Source: Liopterus haemorrhoidalis (lineage: Eukaryota; Arthropoda; Insecta; Coleoptera; Dytiscidae). From it: 64,000 nt of DNA. A model generated the notes under the pieces. That model saw only the letters and a list, made by a program, of their open reading frames with translations, had not been told where the DNA came from and did no database searches. A program made the translations under genes and the position numbers. The stretch spans positions 17,019,249 to 17,083,248 of the forward strand of contig OZ020624.1 in the NCBI GenBank assembly GCA_963971575.1, in the 5' to 3' direction. Shown here piece by piece: positions 11,401 to 22,077 of the stretch. The stretch's first letter is position 1. Each line of letters begins with the position of its first letter.

Positions 11401-14400
11401 CAGTGCTACATCTAAACCATATACATCTCTACTTTTCGTATTATTAAGTTTTAATATAGTCGCTTCGATTTCCTGGTTACTTGTTGGGAACAAAAAGAAA
11501 GAATTATTACATTTATTCACTGCCTGTAATGGTTTAAGATGGTTATCGCCTGTAGCTGGCAGATTTCCTATAATATTAGAGGCAATATTAGCGAAAAAAT
11601 TATTAAAATGATGTGCTGATATATCAGTGTTAGGCGTTTTATTCTGTTTGTTTTTTATATTTTTATTTACTAGATTCCATACTGCTTTATTTTTATTATT
11701 TGATTGAAGAATATAATTTTTATTTTGTATTTTTTTGGTTTCCTTGACTTTAGCTCTAAATTTCAGTTTGTATTTTTTGTATAATAATTTCATCTCTACT
11801 GATTTTGTGGCTATCATGGCCTCATAAATGAGAGACAAATGGTCTTTCATCTTTTTTAGCTCGGGGGTATTAATTTTGAAATTGTCGTTTTGTTTACGTT
11901 TATTATTTTTGATATTGGTTATCGAGTGATTATAAGCATACATTATTATAGTTTGATTTGTGATATATTTTTATTTGTGTCGCGTATTATGAGAGTGTAT
12001 GCTAGCATGGGTGGAAAATTTATTAATTTGTTTCTTTGTGTAGATTAGGCAGTAATATATATATAGACATGGCAATGGTAATATTTTTAATTTTTTGAAT
12101 AAAGGCTTGCAGTGTTTTGTCAGCCCGCTTTTTGTTAAGATTCGTATAGCTCTTTTTTGTATTATAAAAAGTCGTTTGCTATGTGGACTTGAGCCCTACA
12201 ATAATATGCCGTACCGTAATCGGCTATGAAAAAGTGCGAAATACGCTTGTTTTGCTGTGTCCTCGGTTGTCAACAGCATTAGTCTTTTTAGAGCGTAGAG
12301 CACTGAAGATAGTTTAGTGTTAGTTTTAAAAATATGGTGTTTCCAGTTTAGGTCTGTGTCGAGATATATGCCCAAAAACTTTACATTAGCTTTCTTTATA
12401 GGTAAATATTTTTTATTAGTAATAAGAAGGTTCTGGGTTTTATTTTTATTTAATTTTAGTTTATTTGCTGTAAACCAGTTTTCTGCAATTTCAACCGTGA
12501 GTTGAGTCAGAGTGGTTATCGACTCTAGGGTGTTTTCTGCGCATAAAAACGTAGTGTCATCTGCAAATAAAATGGTTTTCACCGGTATATTGCTAGGCAG
12601 GTCGTTAATATAGAGCAGGAATAGGATTGGGCTTATTACAGAACCCTGGGCTATTCCGTACATTATTTTTTGGGATTGCGAGTGCGTACCTTTTAATTGC
12701 ACCATTTGAGTCCTGTTTGTCAAATACGATTCAAATAAATCGAGTGCTGTACCTCTAATGCCGTAGTATTCGAGTTTCGCCAGTAGAATTTCATGAGACA
12801 CGCAATCAAAGGCCTTGCTAAGGTCACAGAAACTGGCTGTTAATATTTTGCCGTTCTCAAGGGAATTTTGGATAGCATTTATCGCTTCTATAAGTGCATC
12901 CTCAGTTGATAGACTGGTTTGAAAGCCGTATTGCGTGCTAGTCAGGATGTTATTTTTATTGAGATATTTGACCAGCCTATCTTTGATTACTTTTTCAAAT
13001 TTTTTTGAAAGTATAGGTAATACAGAGATTGGCCTATAATTACTGGCGTCGTTTGGATCTCCACTTTTAAGTACCGGTATAACTCTAGCAGTTTTTAATT
13101 CAGAGGGAAAATATCCCGAGCTAAGGCAGCGGTTTATTATATGACACAAGGGGTCTTCGATCAGATGAACTACTGATTTTATTATTTCTACATTGAAACC
13201 ATAGATATCTTTACTTTTAGATTTATGTAAGTTGTTAATTATGGTTCTTACTTCGTGCACGTCTGTAGGATGCAGATAAAAAGAATTAACGCTATTGACA
13301 ACCAAGGACTGTACCGCTTGTTCATAGCTTGTGTTGGTGCAGGGTAGATTGTTTACTATATTTATCGCTACATTGCAAAAAAAAATTGTTGTATTCATCT
13401 AAAGTAAGCTTGGACATATTTGTGCTATTTGCAGTTCCCTTGGTTTCTTTTTTGATAAGATCCCATACTGCTTTATTTTTGTTGGACGAGTTTAAAACAA
13501 AATTTTTCTTTTTTTCTTTTTTGAGTTCCGTTATTTTAAGTTTATATTTATTTTTATATGATTTATAGATCTTTTTAATTTTTTCACTTGGGCGACTAAT
13601 TGTTAGTTCATATATCAGAAGTAAAGTTTGTTTCATTGATTCTAAATCTTTATTATATATTTTACGTTTTTTATTTGCAGTATGTTGTTTTTTTAGTTTG
13701 GGTGTCAAAGAATTCTTTAGACTACTATTCAAAATATTATTAAATTTATTGTAGCTGGTTTGCGCATTTTTACAATCAAAAATATTACTCCATGTTATAC
13801 CTTGTAAATGTTCTTGAATTTTTTTAATAGTTTTAGTGTTTATCGGATAAATCAGTTCTTCTTCTTTTGACATATTTTTATTTGAATTAGGGTTGGCAAT
13901 TTTCAAAGAAAAAATAATACCTAGATGGTCTGATAAGCAGGGATTAATGACTTGTGTGTTAGTTTTGGTCATGTCATAAACTATAATGCATCTCAAGAAT
14001 TTTATTCTAGGTGTTACTGAATTAAAATTGTTTATTAAAAAACTTAAAATATCTCGCTTATTATTGACTTAACAGAAAAATATACGTTCATTTTAAATTG
14101 CTCACCATTGCTATCTCGAGAACTATAAGAACTACGAGGTTCTTTAAATTAGTGTGGAAAATATCAATGAGCGAAGCAATTTTTTATTCCGACCAGTGGT
14201 TCTCAAAGTACGTTAAAAACTAAAAAACTCAGTTTCTGAGATATTGCTGTTTAAAGTTTTACATTTTATATAAACTTGATTTAAGACAGAGTCGAATAAT
14301 TGTAATTTACATACTTATTTTTTAATCTTTATAATCTTAATACGACGTTCAATAGAAAACATATTTCTGGACCCAGTAAATAATGTGAAATAATGTAAAA

Positions 14401-17400
14401 TCTAACACTTATATAAAAAATCTTTGAATTAGAAATAATAAAAATAAATATACGCAGACATATTTAGCTAGTTTAATGCAATTTTAAAGCATAAATAAGA
14501 TTTTAAATTCAGTTTTCCTTATTAATTTTTTTTAGGAGGACTCTATCCCCGCGCCACCCTGAATCAGCCGCCACTGATGCTAAATAAGGCAAAACATGTT
14601 AGTTATTTCCAAACAGACAGCAAATCCTGCTGTGCGGATATTTTTGCGGATGCGGATGTTTATATTTACAAAGGCTGCGGATGAGGATACAGAAAAACGT
14701 ACCCGTGCAGAACTCTACTTATAGCCCATGTTTAAATCCTGGTTTTATTCTATCATCATATCAAATTACGTTAAAATATGTCCAGCCGTTTTTGCGTGAA
14801 TCTCGGACAGACAGACAAAAATTGTTTTTGCTTATATCGTCTTATAATCATCTAAAACGTGTAACCAAATATGAGGCCTAAAAAATAATAAAAGAGATAT
14901 AGCCTCCAATTTTATTAATATAGATTTGATTTCTTCATGAGATTGATAGGCTATAGTTCTTCTTATAGATAATTCCAGATTGTGTGATTCTATGTACATT
15001 GCTGATTGGTTTGCATCTATTGACAGATATGACGTGGGAAATCATATACGTCGTCCTCACAGTAACGCCTTCCTGGACTTGGACAGTGATCACATAGCTG
15101 ATTTGCTTGTTACGGGCAAAGAGCAGCTCGAGGTGTGGACCGGACTGGACGAGGACGAAGGCTCAGGCTACAGACAGACTGACAAGTTTCCTGTAACTCT
15201 ACCTGCGGGTGGCAGACCCTCCGTCATAGGCCAAAGCATGTTCATGGACCTGGAGCTGAGCGGGAGACAGGAGTTGGTCGTGCCGGTATGCGTTGATTCC
15301 TACTGCGCCAGCAGTTCTCTGTTGCTGAAACGGCCCGGTGGATGGCATGACCTTCAACTGTCATTACGTGACCCAGAGAATGTGCAATGGCGTTGGCCGA
15401 TCCCGGACAATGCACCCTACAGGGAGGCCATCACGTTGCGCGCCGGTGACTACAATATGGACGGGTATGTACTCTTTTAACACGTTGATTGCCGTATATT
15501 TAAGTTTAGTACACACACTGAGACCTGGGAGTTTTTTCTGTAACTTATCAACAGCCTCTTACACAATGTCCTGTCACTTATTATGCACACTTTACCCAAG
15601 ATTATTAAAGTACAGGTTGTGTCGTAACTTCTGACCAATTAGAGCGTGAGAGGGAATACGTCATAGGTATGCGAAGTTCAAACTATAGGGGAAACTTCCT
15701 AAGCGCTCTGACATCTAGTGGCGATTTTCGGAAGAAACGACAATGACATTGTTTTGTTTAATGGAGAAATACGTGTTTTTTGTTGTTTGTGTTTCATTTT
15801 TGTGAATCATGGCAAAAAACAATAAATTTTGTTGTGTGCCGCAATGTAAATCGTGAATAAAGAACAATCCCACTTAAACATTCCATAATTTTCCTAAATC
15901 GAGAAAAACATCAATTGAAATGACATTTGGAGGTAGAGAGAAAGTGAATCGTAGGTCTTTATCATACACAAATGTCTCTATGGATCCAAAAACTAAACAT
16001 GGGCAAAAATCCAAGTCCATAAATGCGTGTTTGCTCATTGTATTTTATGCAGCTTTTAAAAGTGATTTTTTATGTCCAAGAAAAGACTGTATAAAGACAC
16101 TTACCCCACCCAAAATTTGTCTAAATCATTAGTTCATGTATTAAAAGGGCCCTTACACCTCTTCAGGCAGAGATTTTTATTTTTTACATATTTACCATAT
16201 TTTTGTTGATCTCATATTGACAGACAGACAAAAAGAATTAAAAATACAGTGAAAGACTAATACTTTCCTTGAAACCTCTTTAGAATATTATATTATTACA
16301 TATCTTGTAAAATTGTAGATTACCTTTAAATAAGAAAAAAGGCCTGAAAAAGCTTGGAAAATATAACTCATGTTCATTTTCACCCTGTACTCAAATACAC
16401 AAGTGACAGTTTAATGTCATTCTCGAGTGTTCCAGCTTTTGCCGCATATGGCGCTGCGATCTTAAAAAGTTTCTCTTATAGGCTATTCCAAACGTTAGGC
16501 GGAACTACTTGGAATTTTCATTTTGTAAGTTGTCAAGAGCTCTCCTTTTATGGTTAGAAGTGGGCTTTTGCAAAACAAAATTATCAAAAGCCTCACTTAA
16601 TCTGTAAAAGTAACTAGAATTGAAAGTCTAGTTCCACTTAAACCAAAGAAACAGACTTTAGCATACAGAATAAACATAGTCTGTTTATTGAACCCCCCCC
16701 CCCCCTCTCTATATATTACGGTCGGTAAAAATAATATTACACATGTGCAAACTACAATTTTGAATAAAAATCATACAATTTTAACAAAATGTTATAGGTA
16801 CGTGGATTTGCTGGCAACACTGGCCAGTGACAGCAAGAAATCCAGAGCTTTTCTTCTGGAAAACGTTCCTTGCGTCAGATCATCCCTGGCCTGTGGCAAC
16901 CTAACCAGCAGAACTTTCCAGGTTCGATGGGAATCTCTCGCAGCATCCTCTGAACATCATGTCGCGACCGCAGCTTTCTTCGACTGGTATGCTGACGGTG
17001 TACTCGACGTCCTTGCCATGTTCGATAACGGCACAGTCGGCGCTTACCGCAACGGGTTAGACTACGACGCGAATTTCGTAAAAGTGATGGTTTTAACCGG
17101 GTTAAGTCACCAGGGTGGCGGGGCGGCTAGTACCGTAATAGGACGTCTCGGAAAACGAAAGAGACGTACTTATGGTACGAATCTCCCTGGACCGGCGATA
17201 CAGTATCGAACAACGACCCAGGAAGGGGATGAGAGACATGGCTCAAGTGCACAATTACCCCAGAGTGCTCACAATACTCTAGGGCTTCCGTTCACGATTT
17301 TTGGACTTGGGCGAACGCCGAATTTTGTTGATTCATTGACAGTTGGACTTAGTGGACGCGAAAGATGTTGGACTCAAATTATCCCGAATTCCCAGATGGT

Positions 17401-17611
17401 TGTTATACCGTGGCCTGTTAGAGAACCGCAGCGTTGGAGAGCTCAATTGTTCGTAACGCCTAGTAAATTGATTTTGATGTCTGTTGCTGCCCTGACGGCT
17501 GTTTGTGGCGTCATTACGGTCACCATAGCGGCACTTTATTGGAGAGAACGTCAAGAAGACCGCAAAGAGCGACTTCAAGAATCGCATCGCTTTCATTTCG
17601 ACGCAATGTGA
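7299..17611 (+). CDS. ITFG1: ITFG1/TIP (LINKIN), complete three-exon gene
   Basis: Homologue of T-cell immunomodulatory protein, a type I membrane glycoprotein with integrin-alpha-like FG-GAP repeats and a role in cell adhesion. Exons are 7299-7852, 15027-15464 and 16798-17611, joined at GT-AG sites in matching phase (GG|G-type glycine codons), giving 601 residues, close to the family's usual length of about 600. Residues 1-23 form a signal peptide (MLLRWCLCVLLLSGW). Calcium-loop-like repeats are seen: GDFNSDELTDV (43-53), GDFDGDAFMDV (94-104), DLDSDHIADLL, GDYNMDGYVDLL and DWYADGVLDVL. PHSNAF is a family motif. A hydrophobic helix at about 555-579 precedes a 22-residue basic/acidic cytoplasmic tail. 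The start at 7299 gives the signal peptide; an in-frame GTG upstream is not used. Intron 1 is 7.2 kb and full of TEs; intron 2 is 1.3 kb. Confidence 0.93.
7853..8264 (+). other. start of ITFG1 intron 1, local duplication
   Basis: Non-coding. A short tandem duplication (GATGCTCTGAACTGACAAGT, first near 7938 and again near 7977) is visible; no gene was seen. Confidence 0.4.
8265..8395 (-). repeat. inverted-pair repeat, left arm (mate 14725-14860)
   Basis: Contains GATTATAAAACAATATCAGC, TGTCTGTCTGAGATTCACGC and GGGGCTGGACATATTTT. These match the reverse complement of 14725-14860. The two arms are about 6.3 kb apart and bracket the retrotransposon block of ITFG1 intron 1. Confidence 0.6.
8396..8439. 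repeat. (AAT)n microsatellite
   Basis: About 14 uninterrupted AAT units. A second AAT run lies at 8728-8752. Such runs often mark the 3' tails of CR1/L2-like retrotransposons, and a retrotransposon fragment lies between them. Confidence 0.85.
8590..8760 (-). pseudogene. CR1/L2-like ORF2 C-terminal fragment (third copy)
   Basis: On the minus strand the frame reads SPDYWGPIF followed by a NKLPQDVKDLP-like segment, with a stop or frame slip between. This matches the family's C-terminal xxGPxxxNxLPxxxK motif, also seen in the copy ending near 10040. Only this tail remains, next to an AAT run that may be its 3' tail. Confidence 0.55.
8815..8970. repeat. CA/TA-rich low-complexity tract
   Basis: Degenerate alternation of CATACA, TATACA and CACACA motifs gives spurious open frames on both strands. 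It is simple-sequence DNA, not a gene. Confidence 0.75.
8999..10040 (-). mobile_element. Helitron-like non-autonomous element (decayed)
   Basis: The left side reads CTAGCAGTGTACCCCATGC then TTCGCTACC, a decayed form of the CTAGCTGAGTACCCGTGC terminus of the Helitrons at 35781 and 38577. The other end has the T/A-alternating TTTATATATAAAGAT terminus. The orientation is the same as the 35781-37578 copy, i.e. minus. No Rep/helicase coding sequence was seen. It lies just downstream of retrotransposon copy B. Confidence 0.5.
10041..11950 (-). mobile_element. CR1/L2-like non-LTR retrotransposon, copy B (5'-truncated)
   Basis: Minus-strand frames 11943-11353 and 11203-10415, separated by frame slips, encode a reverse transcriptase. 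LSKAFDCVAPITMLDKLDHY, LPQGSPLSPIFFLLYINDLP and the catalytic FADD box (ILFADDTSFL) are present. The pre-RT region has NNKNKAVWNLVNKN. A C-terminal GPIFFNKLPEQF-type motif lies at about 10190-10230. No endonuclease domain is present. The 5' truncation point abuts the end of copy A, so the two are head-to-tail. The element is antisense within ITFG1 intron 1 and inactive. Confidence 0.85.
11951..14020 (-). mobile_element. CR1/L2-like non-LTR retrotransposon, copy A (truncated at both ends)
   Basis: The minus-strand frame 13996-13322 starts near the end of an APE-type endonuclease (LSDHLGIIFSL) and continues through NKNKAVWDLIKK. After a slip at an A-run near 13377-13387 it continues as frame 13398-12196 with the full reverse transcriptase: RVIPVLKSGDP, NYRPISVLPILSKKFEKVI, DLSKAFDCVSHEILLAKL, GIAQGSVISPILFLLYINDL and ILFADDTTFL. 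A thumb-like region ends RLRYGILL at a stop; homology continues as a SKRLFIIQKRAIRILT-type segment and a HSHNTRHK-type C-terminus near 11970. Most of the endonuclease is missing. It is about as old as copy B but clearly a different subfamily. Confidence 0.88.
14021..14724. other. ITFG1 intron 1, no recognised feature
   Basis: AT-rich non-coding sequence between retrotransposon copy A and the right arm of the inverted repeat. No domain, terminal repeat or RNA gene was recognised. Confidence 0.4.
14725..14860 (+). repeat. inverted-pair repeat, right arm (mate 8265-8395)
   Basis: Contains TCCTGGTTTTATTCTATCAT, ATGTCCAGCCGTTTTTGCGT and CTCGGACAGACAGACAAAAA, the reverse complement of the arm at 8265-8395. 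The CCAGCCGTTT...ACAGACAGA layout resembles the 3' part of repeat R, but the family looks distinct. Confidence 0.6.
15027..15464 (+). CDS. ITFG1: ITFG1 exon 2
   Basis: Encodes residues 185-330 plus two bases of codon 331, including RRPHSNAFLDLDSDHIADLL and GDYNMDG. The acceptor is TTGACAG|A and the donor GG|GTATGT. Confidence 0.92.
15465..15808 (+). other. ITFG1 intron 2, left part
   Basis: Intronic, non-coding. No transposon with clear ends was recognised here. Confidence 0.4.
15809..16135 (+). pseudogene. possible THAP-type zinc-finger/transposase relic
   Basis: The frame opens with an ATG and reads MAKNNKFCCVPQCKS before a stop. The C-x4-C spacing after a short basic start resembles the first half of a THAP C2CH finger. 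Downstream frames (NPT.TFHNFPKSRKT-like) fit the family's FHxFPK region with stops and frame changes. The rest, including the Cys-x2-His half, is not recognisable. It probably derives from a P-element-like or THAP transposon within ITFG1 intron 2. Confidence 0.35.
16479..16661 (+). mobile_element. MITE family A, copy 2
   Basis: Nearly co-linear with 3652-3834: same inverted ends (TAGGCTATTCCAAACGTTAG; TAGTTCCACTTAAACC) and the same middle block TCAAAAGCCTCACTTAATCT. It lies in ITFG1 intron 2, about 140 bp upstream of the exon 3 acceptor. Confidence 0.75.
16798..17611 (+). CDS. ITFG1: ITFG1 exon 3 (terminal)
   Basis: Encodes residues 331-601: VDLLATLASD, the DWYADGVLDVL repeat, the transmembrane helix and the tail ending FHFDAM. 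The acceptor is TGTTATAG|G; the TGA stop is at 17609-17611. Confidence 0.92.
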
Positions 17612-17724
17612 ACTGTTTATAAGTATATTGTATAGCAAATTATTTCCAAAGGTTACCTCTTTATCCTTATATTGATGTATATTGTTGTATCTCGATGAAA
17701 CATGTCGAAAATAAGGAAATCTAA

Positions 17725-17730
17725 AATAAA
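17725..17730 (+). terminator. probable polyadenylation signal of ITFG1
   Basis: AATAAA, 114 bases after the ITFG1 stop codon, in AT-rich sequence. It is the first canonical hexamer downstream. Confidence 0.6.
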
Positions 17731-17740
17731 AACACTTATG

Positions 17741-17866
17741 GCTGGTTGCACAAAAATCTTAAAACTAGATGTAAAACAAAAAATTGTCTAGCAACGCAAT
17801 GCGCTTTAATGAGCTTTTAATGAGTTTTAGCTTCCATCTAGTTTTAAGACTTATGCAACCGGGTAT
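17741..17866. mobile_element. small MITE with GGTTGCA ends
   Basis: The left end GGCTGGTTGCACAAAAATCT and the right end AGACTTATGCAACCGG are inverted repeats. The symmetry continues inwards (AAACTAGATG and CATCTAGTTT). It is about 125 bp and non-coding, and sits right behind the ITFG1 polyadenylation signal. Confidence 0.7.
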
Positions 17867-18572
17867 AAGTTCCACTTATAAATTGTAAATAATATATCTT
17901 TATATGTATAATGAGGCTCTTAGGCAATTGTCAACAGATCTTATCAAAAGCTTTCGAGGAGTGTTTAAGCTCCGAAATACATAACTATATTTTACAATAT
18001 TTTAAGTGGAACTTACACTAAGTGTTTTTATTTTTTTATTTCATATTTTCTAACTTATATCTGTATATCTTTAGTAAATATATATATTTATTTTGTATGA
18101 ATGTTTAGTTAATACTTTGTTAAAAGTTTTGGCACATAGCATTGTGGCTATTACCGCCCATCACAGCCCATTGAATGCTAAAGGCTACGGTTATAGTGGA
18201 AGCGTGTTCGTCCGAACTGTATCGCGTATACTCGACCGCATTCGGTCGACTGATTCTAGCGTGTAGAAGTACGCCTGTGTGGTTACAGTAGAAGCTTATC
18301 AATCGCGCGAATAGCTGATCATCGCTACAAGTTCAAACTGGTTTGTTTTCTTCGCGCGACGTAAGTGTTCTCCACAGAATTTTAATTTGTTTTTGTGAAT
18401 TTGTGAATGAAAAATGGATATTTAAAAAATTATATTTTTAGTGTTTGACAGAAGATCACAGTGAGTTCATAAATGTCAATAAGACGATTAAAAAAATAAA
18501 TAAATATATTAGATAACTTAAAAAAAAATGGAAGTATTCAGTCAAATGACAATCTATGAATGTACCAATACC
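17867..18572. other. 3' flank of ITFG1, no recognised feature
   Basis: Non-coding AT-rich DNA with a more GC-balanced island at about 18160-18360. No domain-bearing frame and no clear transposon ends. Confidence 0.35.
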
Positions 18573-18998
18573 TTTTTACCGATCGCCAACATATATAAGG
18601 GAGGTATTGTGATCAAACCGATTTTGACATTTCGGGATTTCGATGGATCTCCACGAATTGAGGTCCCTATATAACGTTTTGACTATTTTTTAGCATGATG
18701 TCTGTCGGTCCGTGTACACGTGCGGAGCAAATACGGCTAAAAGGATTTTTATGAAACTTCATATTTAAGCTTTTGACATCAAGCACGAGTTGATCAACTT
18801 TTGGTAAAAATCGGTTAACTAGAAATGGTAATTTACTCGTGTCGGTTTTAAGATTTTTGCGAATATTTCACGAGAAATATTTCGAAAAAAATTATTCAAC
18901 AAACGTTGCTAAAAGCAATAACTAACAACTTTTATTTGAGACATTTTTTGATAAAGCAGCATAGATTAAAGAAGTACTTTGTGATGGCGGTCGGTCCT
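18573..18998. mobile_element. dispersed repeat G, copy 1
   Basis: Starts TTTTTACCGATCGCCAACAT and ends GATGGCGGTCGGTCCTGTGG. The ACCGACCGCCA-type ends are inverted relative to each other. The body (GATTTCGATGGATCTCCACG, AGCATGATGTCTGTCGGTC) is repeated at 33038-33675. It is non-coding, probably a non-autonomous DNA element. Confidence 0.6.
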
Positions 18999-19107
18999 GT
19001 GGTAGCGACAGCTGATTTTTTATTGCTCCAATATAAACGAATTCAGTAAAGAATTTTCTGTTAATGGTAATCTGAAATAGAATTAGTTTCTCGTTTTTAT
19101 CTATTAA

Positions 19108-19325
19108 GGGCCGCTGTTAACAATCGTTGGATAAAGCACTATCCCGGGTATAAAGTCAAAAAAGTCGATTTTACAATGCTCGGATAGGATAAACATCGGA
19201 ATAAACACCAGAATATCTTATCCGGCCAACAACACAGATAAACGGCAGTATAAGTTATTCCCTTGCTCTGATTGGTGAATAAGTATTTGTTGCCCAGCAA
19301 CGGAAAAAAATTAAATTGACGTTAC
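19108..19325 (+). repeat. PIF-like element left-end fragment
   Basis: Begins GGGCCGCTGTTAACAATCG after TAA and follows the left 220 bp of the 53599-55151 element (GGATAAAC, CCAGAATATCTTATC, CCCAGCAACGG). The right end is missing, so it is truncated. Confidence 0.65.
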
Positions 19326-19499
19326 CTTTTAATTTATTATTTTTATTTTTGCAAATCTTCAATAAAAACAATATTCCAGTACTTTTAATAAAAAAAAATC
19401 CAAATATCCCAAGAAACAATTGTGGTTACGCTCCTGCATACGACTCCAAATGAGTACGGGTATTCCTTAACAGCGACGTGATTCTCAACTTGTAGTGAA

Positions 19500-19570
19500 C
19501 TTGTGACAAGTAATGAATTGGGTTAATGTTCCGTATAAGTCCACCACAAACAACTCGTCAGAGAAAACGC
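19500..19570 (+). repeat. Tc1-like element fragment
   Basis: TGGGTTAATGTTCCGTATAA and the following CCACCA block match 29140-29175 and the reverse complement of 22840-22880. It is a short piece of the Tc1-like element family seen in full nearby. Confidence 0.5.
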
Positions 19571-19847
19571 GTAAGCTAGTTAGAATGAGATTTGGGTCTG
19601 GCGAAGCGCAGCCCCTCTTTCAAAACATTTACTATTAACTTATCTTTCCTAATATTTTTATTCAAAACTGAAATCTAAATACACAAGTACTTGATAGTTA
19701 TCCGTTCTGAAATCCAAGCAATTATTTAATAAGTGGTTGTTAACATTTAGCTCGTATTAACGTTTTTAAAGAAAAACTAGAATAATGAAATTTCAATATT
19801 TATACACTTAAAGTCACATTTAAATGGTTTAAATGAGATTTATAGTA
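19571..19847. other. short stretch with no recognised feature
   Basis: AT-rich intergenic DNA between a Tc1-like fragment and the GGGGAA element. Nothing specific was seen. Confidence 0.35.
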
Positions 19848-20017
19848 GGGGAATTGTGCATATGATGGCATACTTAACTTTGACGCATCATTGGTCCCTT
19901 ATCTGAAAATGTAAAAAATAATTGATGGTATGTATATATTCTCTATATCGTAATGATTAAGGACCATCCTAATTTTGAATTATTTCGTATTTTGTTAAGA
20001 TATTACCTTAAAAAAAA

Positions 20018-21065
20018 TTGATGTGAAGTGTGAATTTTCACACATTCCAGGATTTCTCAGGTATTTATTAACTGTGTGATGATTATTTGGGATGCCAAAA
20101 CAAATTTTGTGTCAAAATATTTTTTTATGAATTTTAATTCGAAAGCCTAATACCATTATTTAAGTTTCTAAATATGTGCAGTATTTTTTTTTTATATAGC
20201 AAGGTTCATTAAGATTTTGAAAATTGCGCCTATGGCTTCCATTGGTTGCTTAAATCATAAGCCTCGCCCTCTGATACCTTCAAATATAGAATTAAATTAT
20301 AATTGTTCCCACTTGTAAACACTTCCCACTGGTTATTAAATTTACGCTTTTAAAAATTAACAACATTTACCAAAATATAACTAGAATTTTGACAAAATAA
20401 TTTAAACAAAATAAAAATGCAAAAAAAAAAACTGAAAAAATAAAAATTAACGGGATTCGAACACAGTTTCTTACAGTAGTTTCAACTCGCTAAGCGAGAA
20501 CGCTACCACTGTGCTATACAGGATCACTCATTTATTATGTTAAATAGCGGATTAAATATATTACATATTTTACTTAAAAACACAAAAAATGCGTTATTTT
20601 CCGAAAACATAATCTGATCAAAAATTCCTATTGTACTATTCTGGTTCACACCAATGTACATTACTGATAATTTTTTCAGATTTTGAGTTTAAACCATCTG
20701 GGCTACAGGGTGTGGGACAAAAATTTTTTTTCACAATTTTGGCAAAAACCGCCTCAAAATAATTTATTTTGCAAAAATAAAATTTTGATCGTTAATCCAC
20801 GTACCAAGGGCTTTCATTTGATACCCTACACAGAATTGTAAAAAAATATTTTTTTTTTCGATGAGCATATATTTGTTTATATTTTTAGGGGGATATGTTT
20901 TTTAGGTGTTTTAGTATTTTTCCTATGTGCGGGTCAAAGAGTTGTATAAGCATGCCAAATTTCAACTCTCTAGGTTTAGCCGTTTGGCTACAATTTTTAC
21001 CGAACAGACAGACAGACGACAAAATGACGGTATAAGGGTTTTTTGGTCACCTACAAAACCCTAAA
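20018..21065 (+). mobile_element. repeat R, copy 1 (TIR element)
   Basis: Opens with GATGTGAAGTGTGAATTTTC and its palindromic core GTGTGAATTTTCACAC, and closes TTTTTTGGTCACCTACAAAA then CCCTAA. The ends share the inverted motif AGGGTTTTGYAGGTA. Near the 3' end lies a CAGACAGACAGA tract after a CCGTTTGGCTACAATTT block. Other copies are 43697-44735 (same strand) and 46225-47999 (reverse); partial copies lie at 27655-28020 and 52110-52370. Confidence 0.65.
20448..20522 (-). repeat. tRNA-like segment within repeat R (SINE relic or pseudo-tRNA)
   Basis: On the minus strand an A-box-like TAGCACAGTGGTAGCG is followed about 40 bases later by the B box GTTCGAATCCCG. This is the internal RNA polymerase III promoter layout of tRNAs. 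The arms do not fold into a complete cloverleaf on inspection, and the counterpart in the second R copy (44121-44215) is disrupted. A tRNA-derived relic is more likely than a working tRNA. Confidence 0.45.
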
Positions 21066-22077
21066 AATGCAAATATGCCATCATAGGCAAAAGTTATTCC
21101 AATGATGGCACACTATAAATAAATAGTCAAATTAATGAATTAATGAATTTATTTTCATATTATTTTCAAACAAAAATTACAATTTCATGGATAGTGTTGA
21201 TATTTTACAAAATAAGCTTGGTTGTAACATAGGTTATAGGAAATAAAGTACAGAATATTCCCTAGGGAATAAAGTAACACTTTATATGTCAAAAATCAAG
21301 TAGGTATATGAAGTCCGTCTTATATCCAATCCGGAAAAAAAATCTTTTAAATAATTATAACTTAAAATATATTTGACTGGCAGTGATATAATCAAACCAT
21401 AAATGGCATGCCTATGCCATCATAGGAAACATATCAGCATACCATCATAGGAAAAACTCACCATTTTTATTTAATCAAACTTTATCTACCTACAGATTAC
21501 ATGCATGAAAATTTCATATCTCTATTTAACGTAATAAAAACACAATTTTATAATACATACAGCAACTAATAACTTCATCACTTACCTAAATTTACATTTG
21601 TTTACTACAAAAACGAAATGCTCGCAAACGGCACGTAAATTAACCACAACTAAGGAAACAGACATATATGTGAGTAAATCTATTAATTTGCACACCAAAA
21701 CCAACACTTTTCAAAATATTACAAGTATGCCATCATAAGAACCATGCCGTCATAGGCACATTTCCCCTATACATATTTTGAAAAACATTAACTTTATTAA
21801 AAGAGAGAATCCTTAAAAATATAATATATATTCCGACCTACCAATTTTATGTCTGAAATAGAACATTCCGTTTTTCGTCGCATTCATAGATTCTAAATTA
21901 TGTAAATGTATTATAACTGTGTAAAACATTTATATATCTTCACTATATGCAAACAATCAATGATAAAATTAGTTTAGGTTTAGTTAGCAAAAATTTAGGA
22001 CAGAAAAAACTGAAACTTGGTAGACGTATATAAATAGGTACTCATAAGGAATTTTTACCTGTTTTCAATGAGATTTA

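Larger units (their letters stand above)
19848..21767. mobile_element. TIR element with GGGGAA ends and ATGCCATCATAGG repeats
   Basis: The left end GGGGAATTGTGCATATGATG and the right end CGTCATAGGCACATTTCCCC are inverted repeats flanked by TA. Copies of ATGCCATCATAGG or its reverse complement cluster subterminally (about 19862, 21071, 21101, 21413, 21436 and 21727). Repeat R (20018-21065) is inserted inside. No transposase frame was found, so it is non-autonomous; a TA duplication suggests the Tc1/mariner group. Confidence 0.7.

Noticed and set aside
20448..20522. Functional tRNA gene
   Set aside because: The A- and B-box motifs are present, but a full cloverleaf with paired acceptor stem was not found, and the copy in the second R element is broken.
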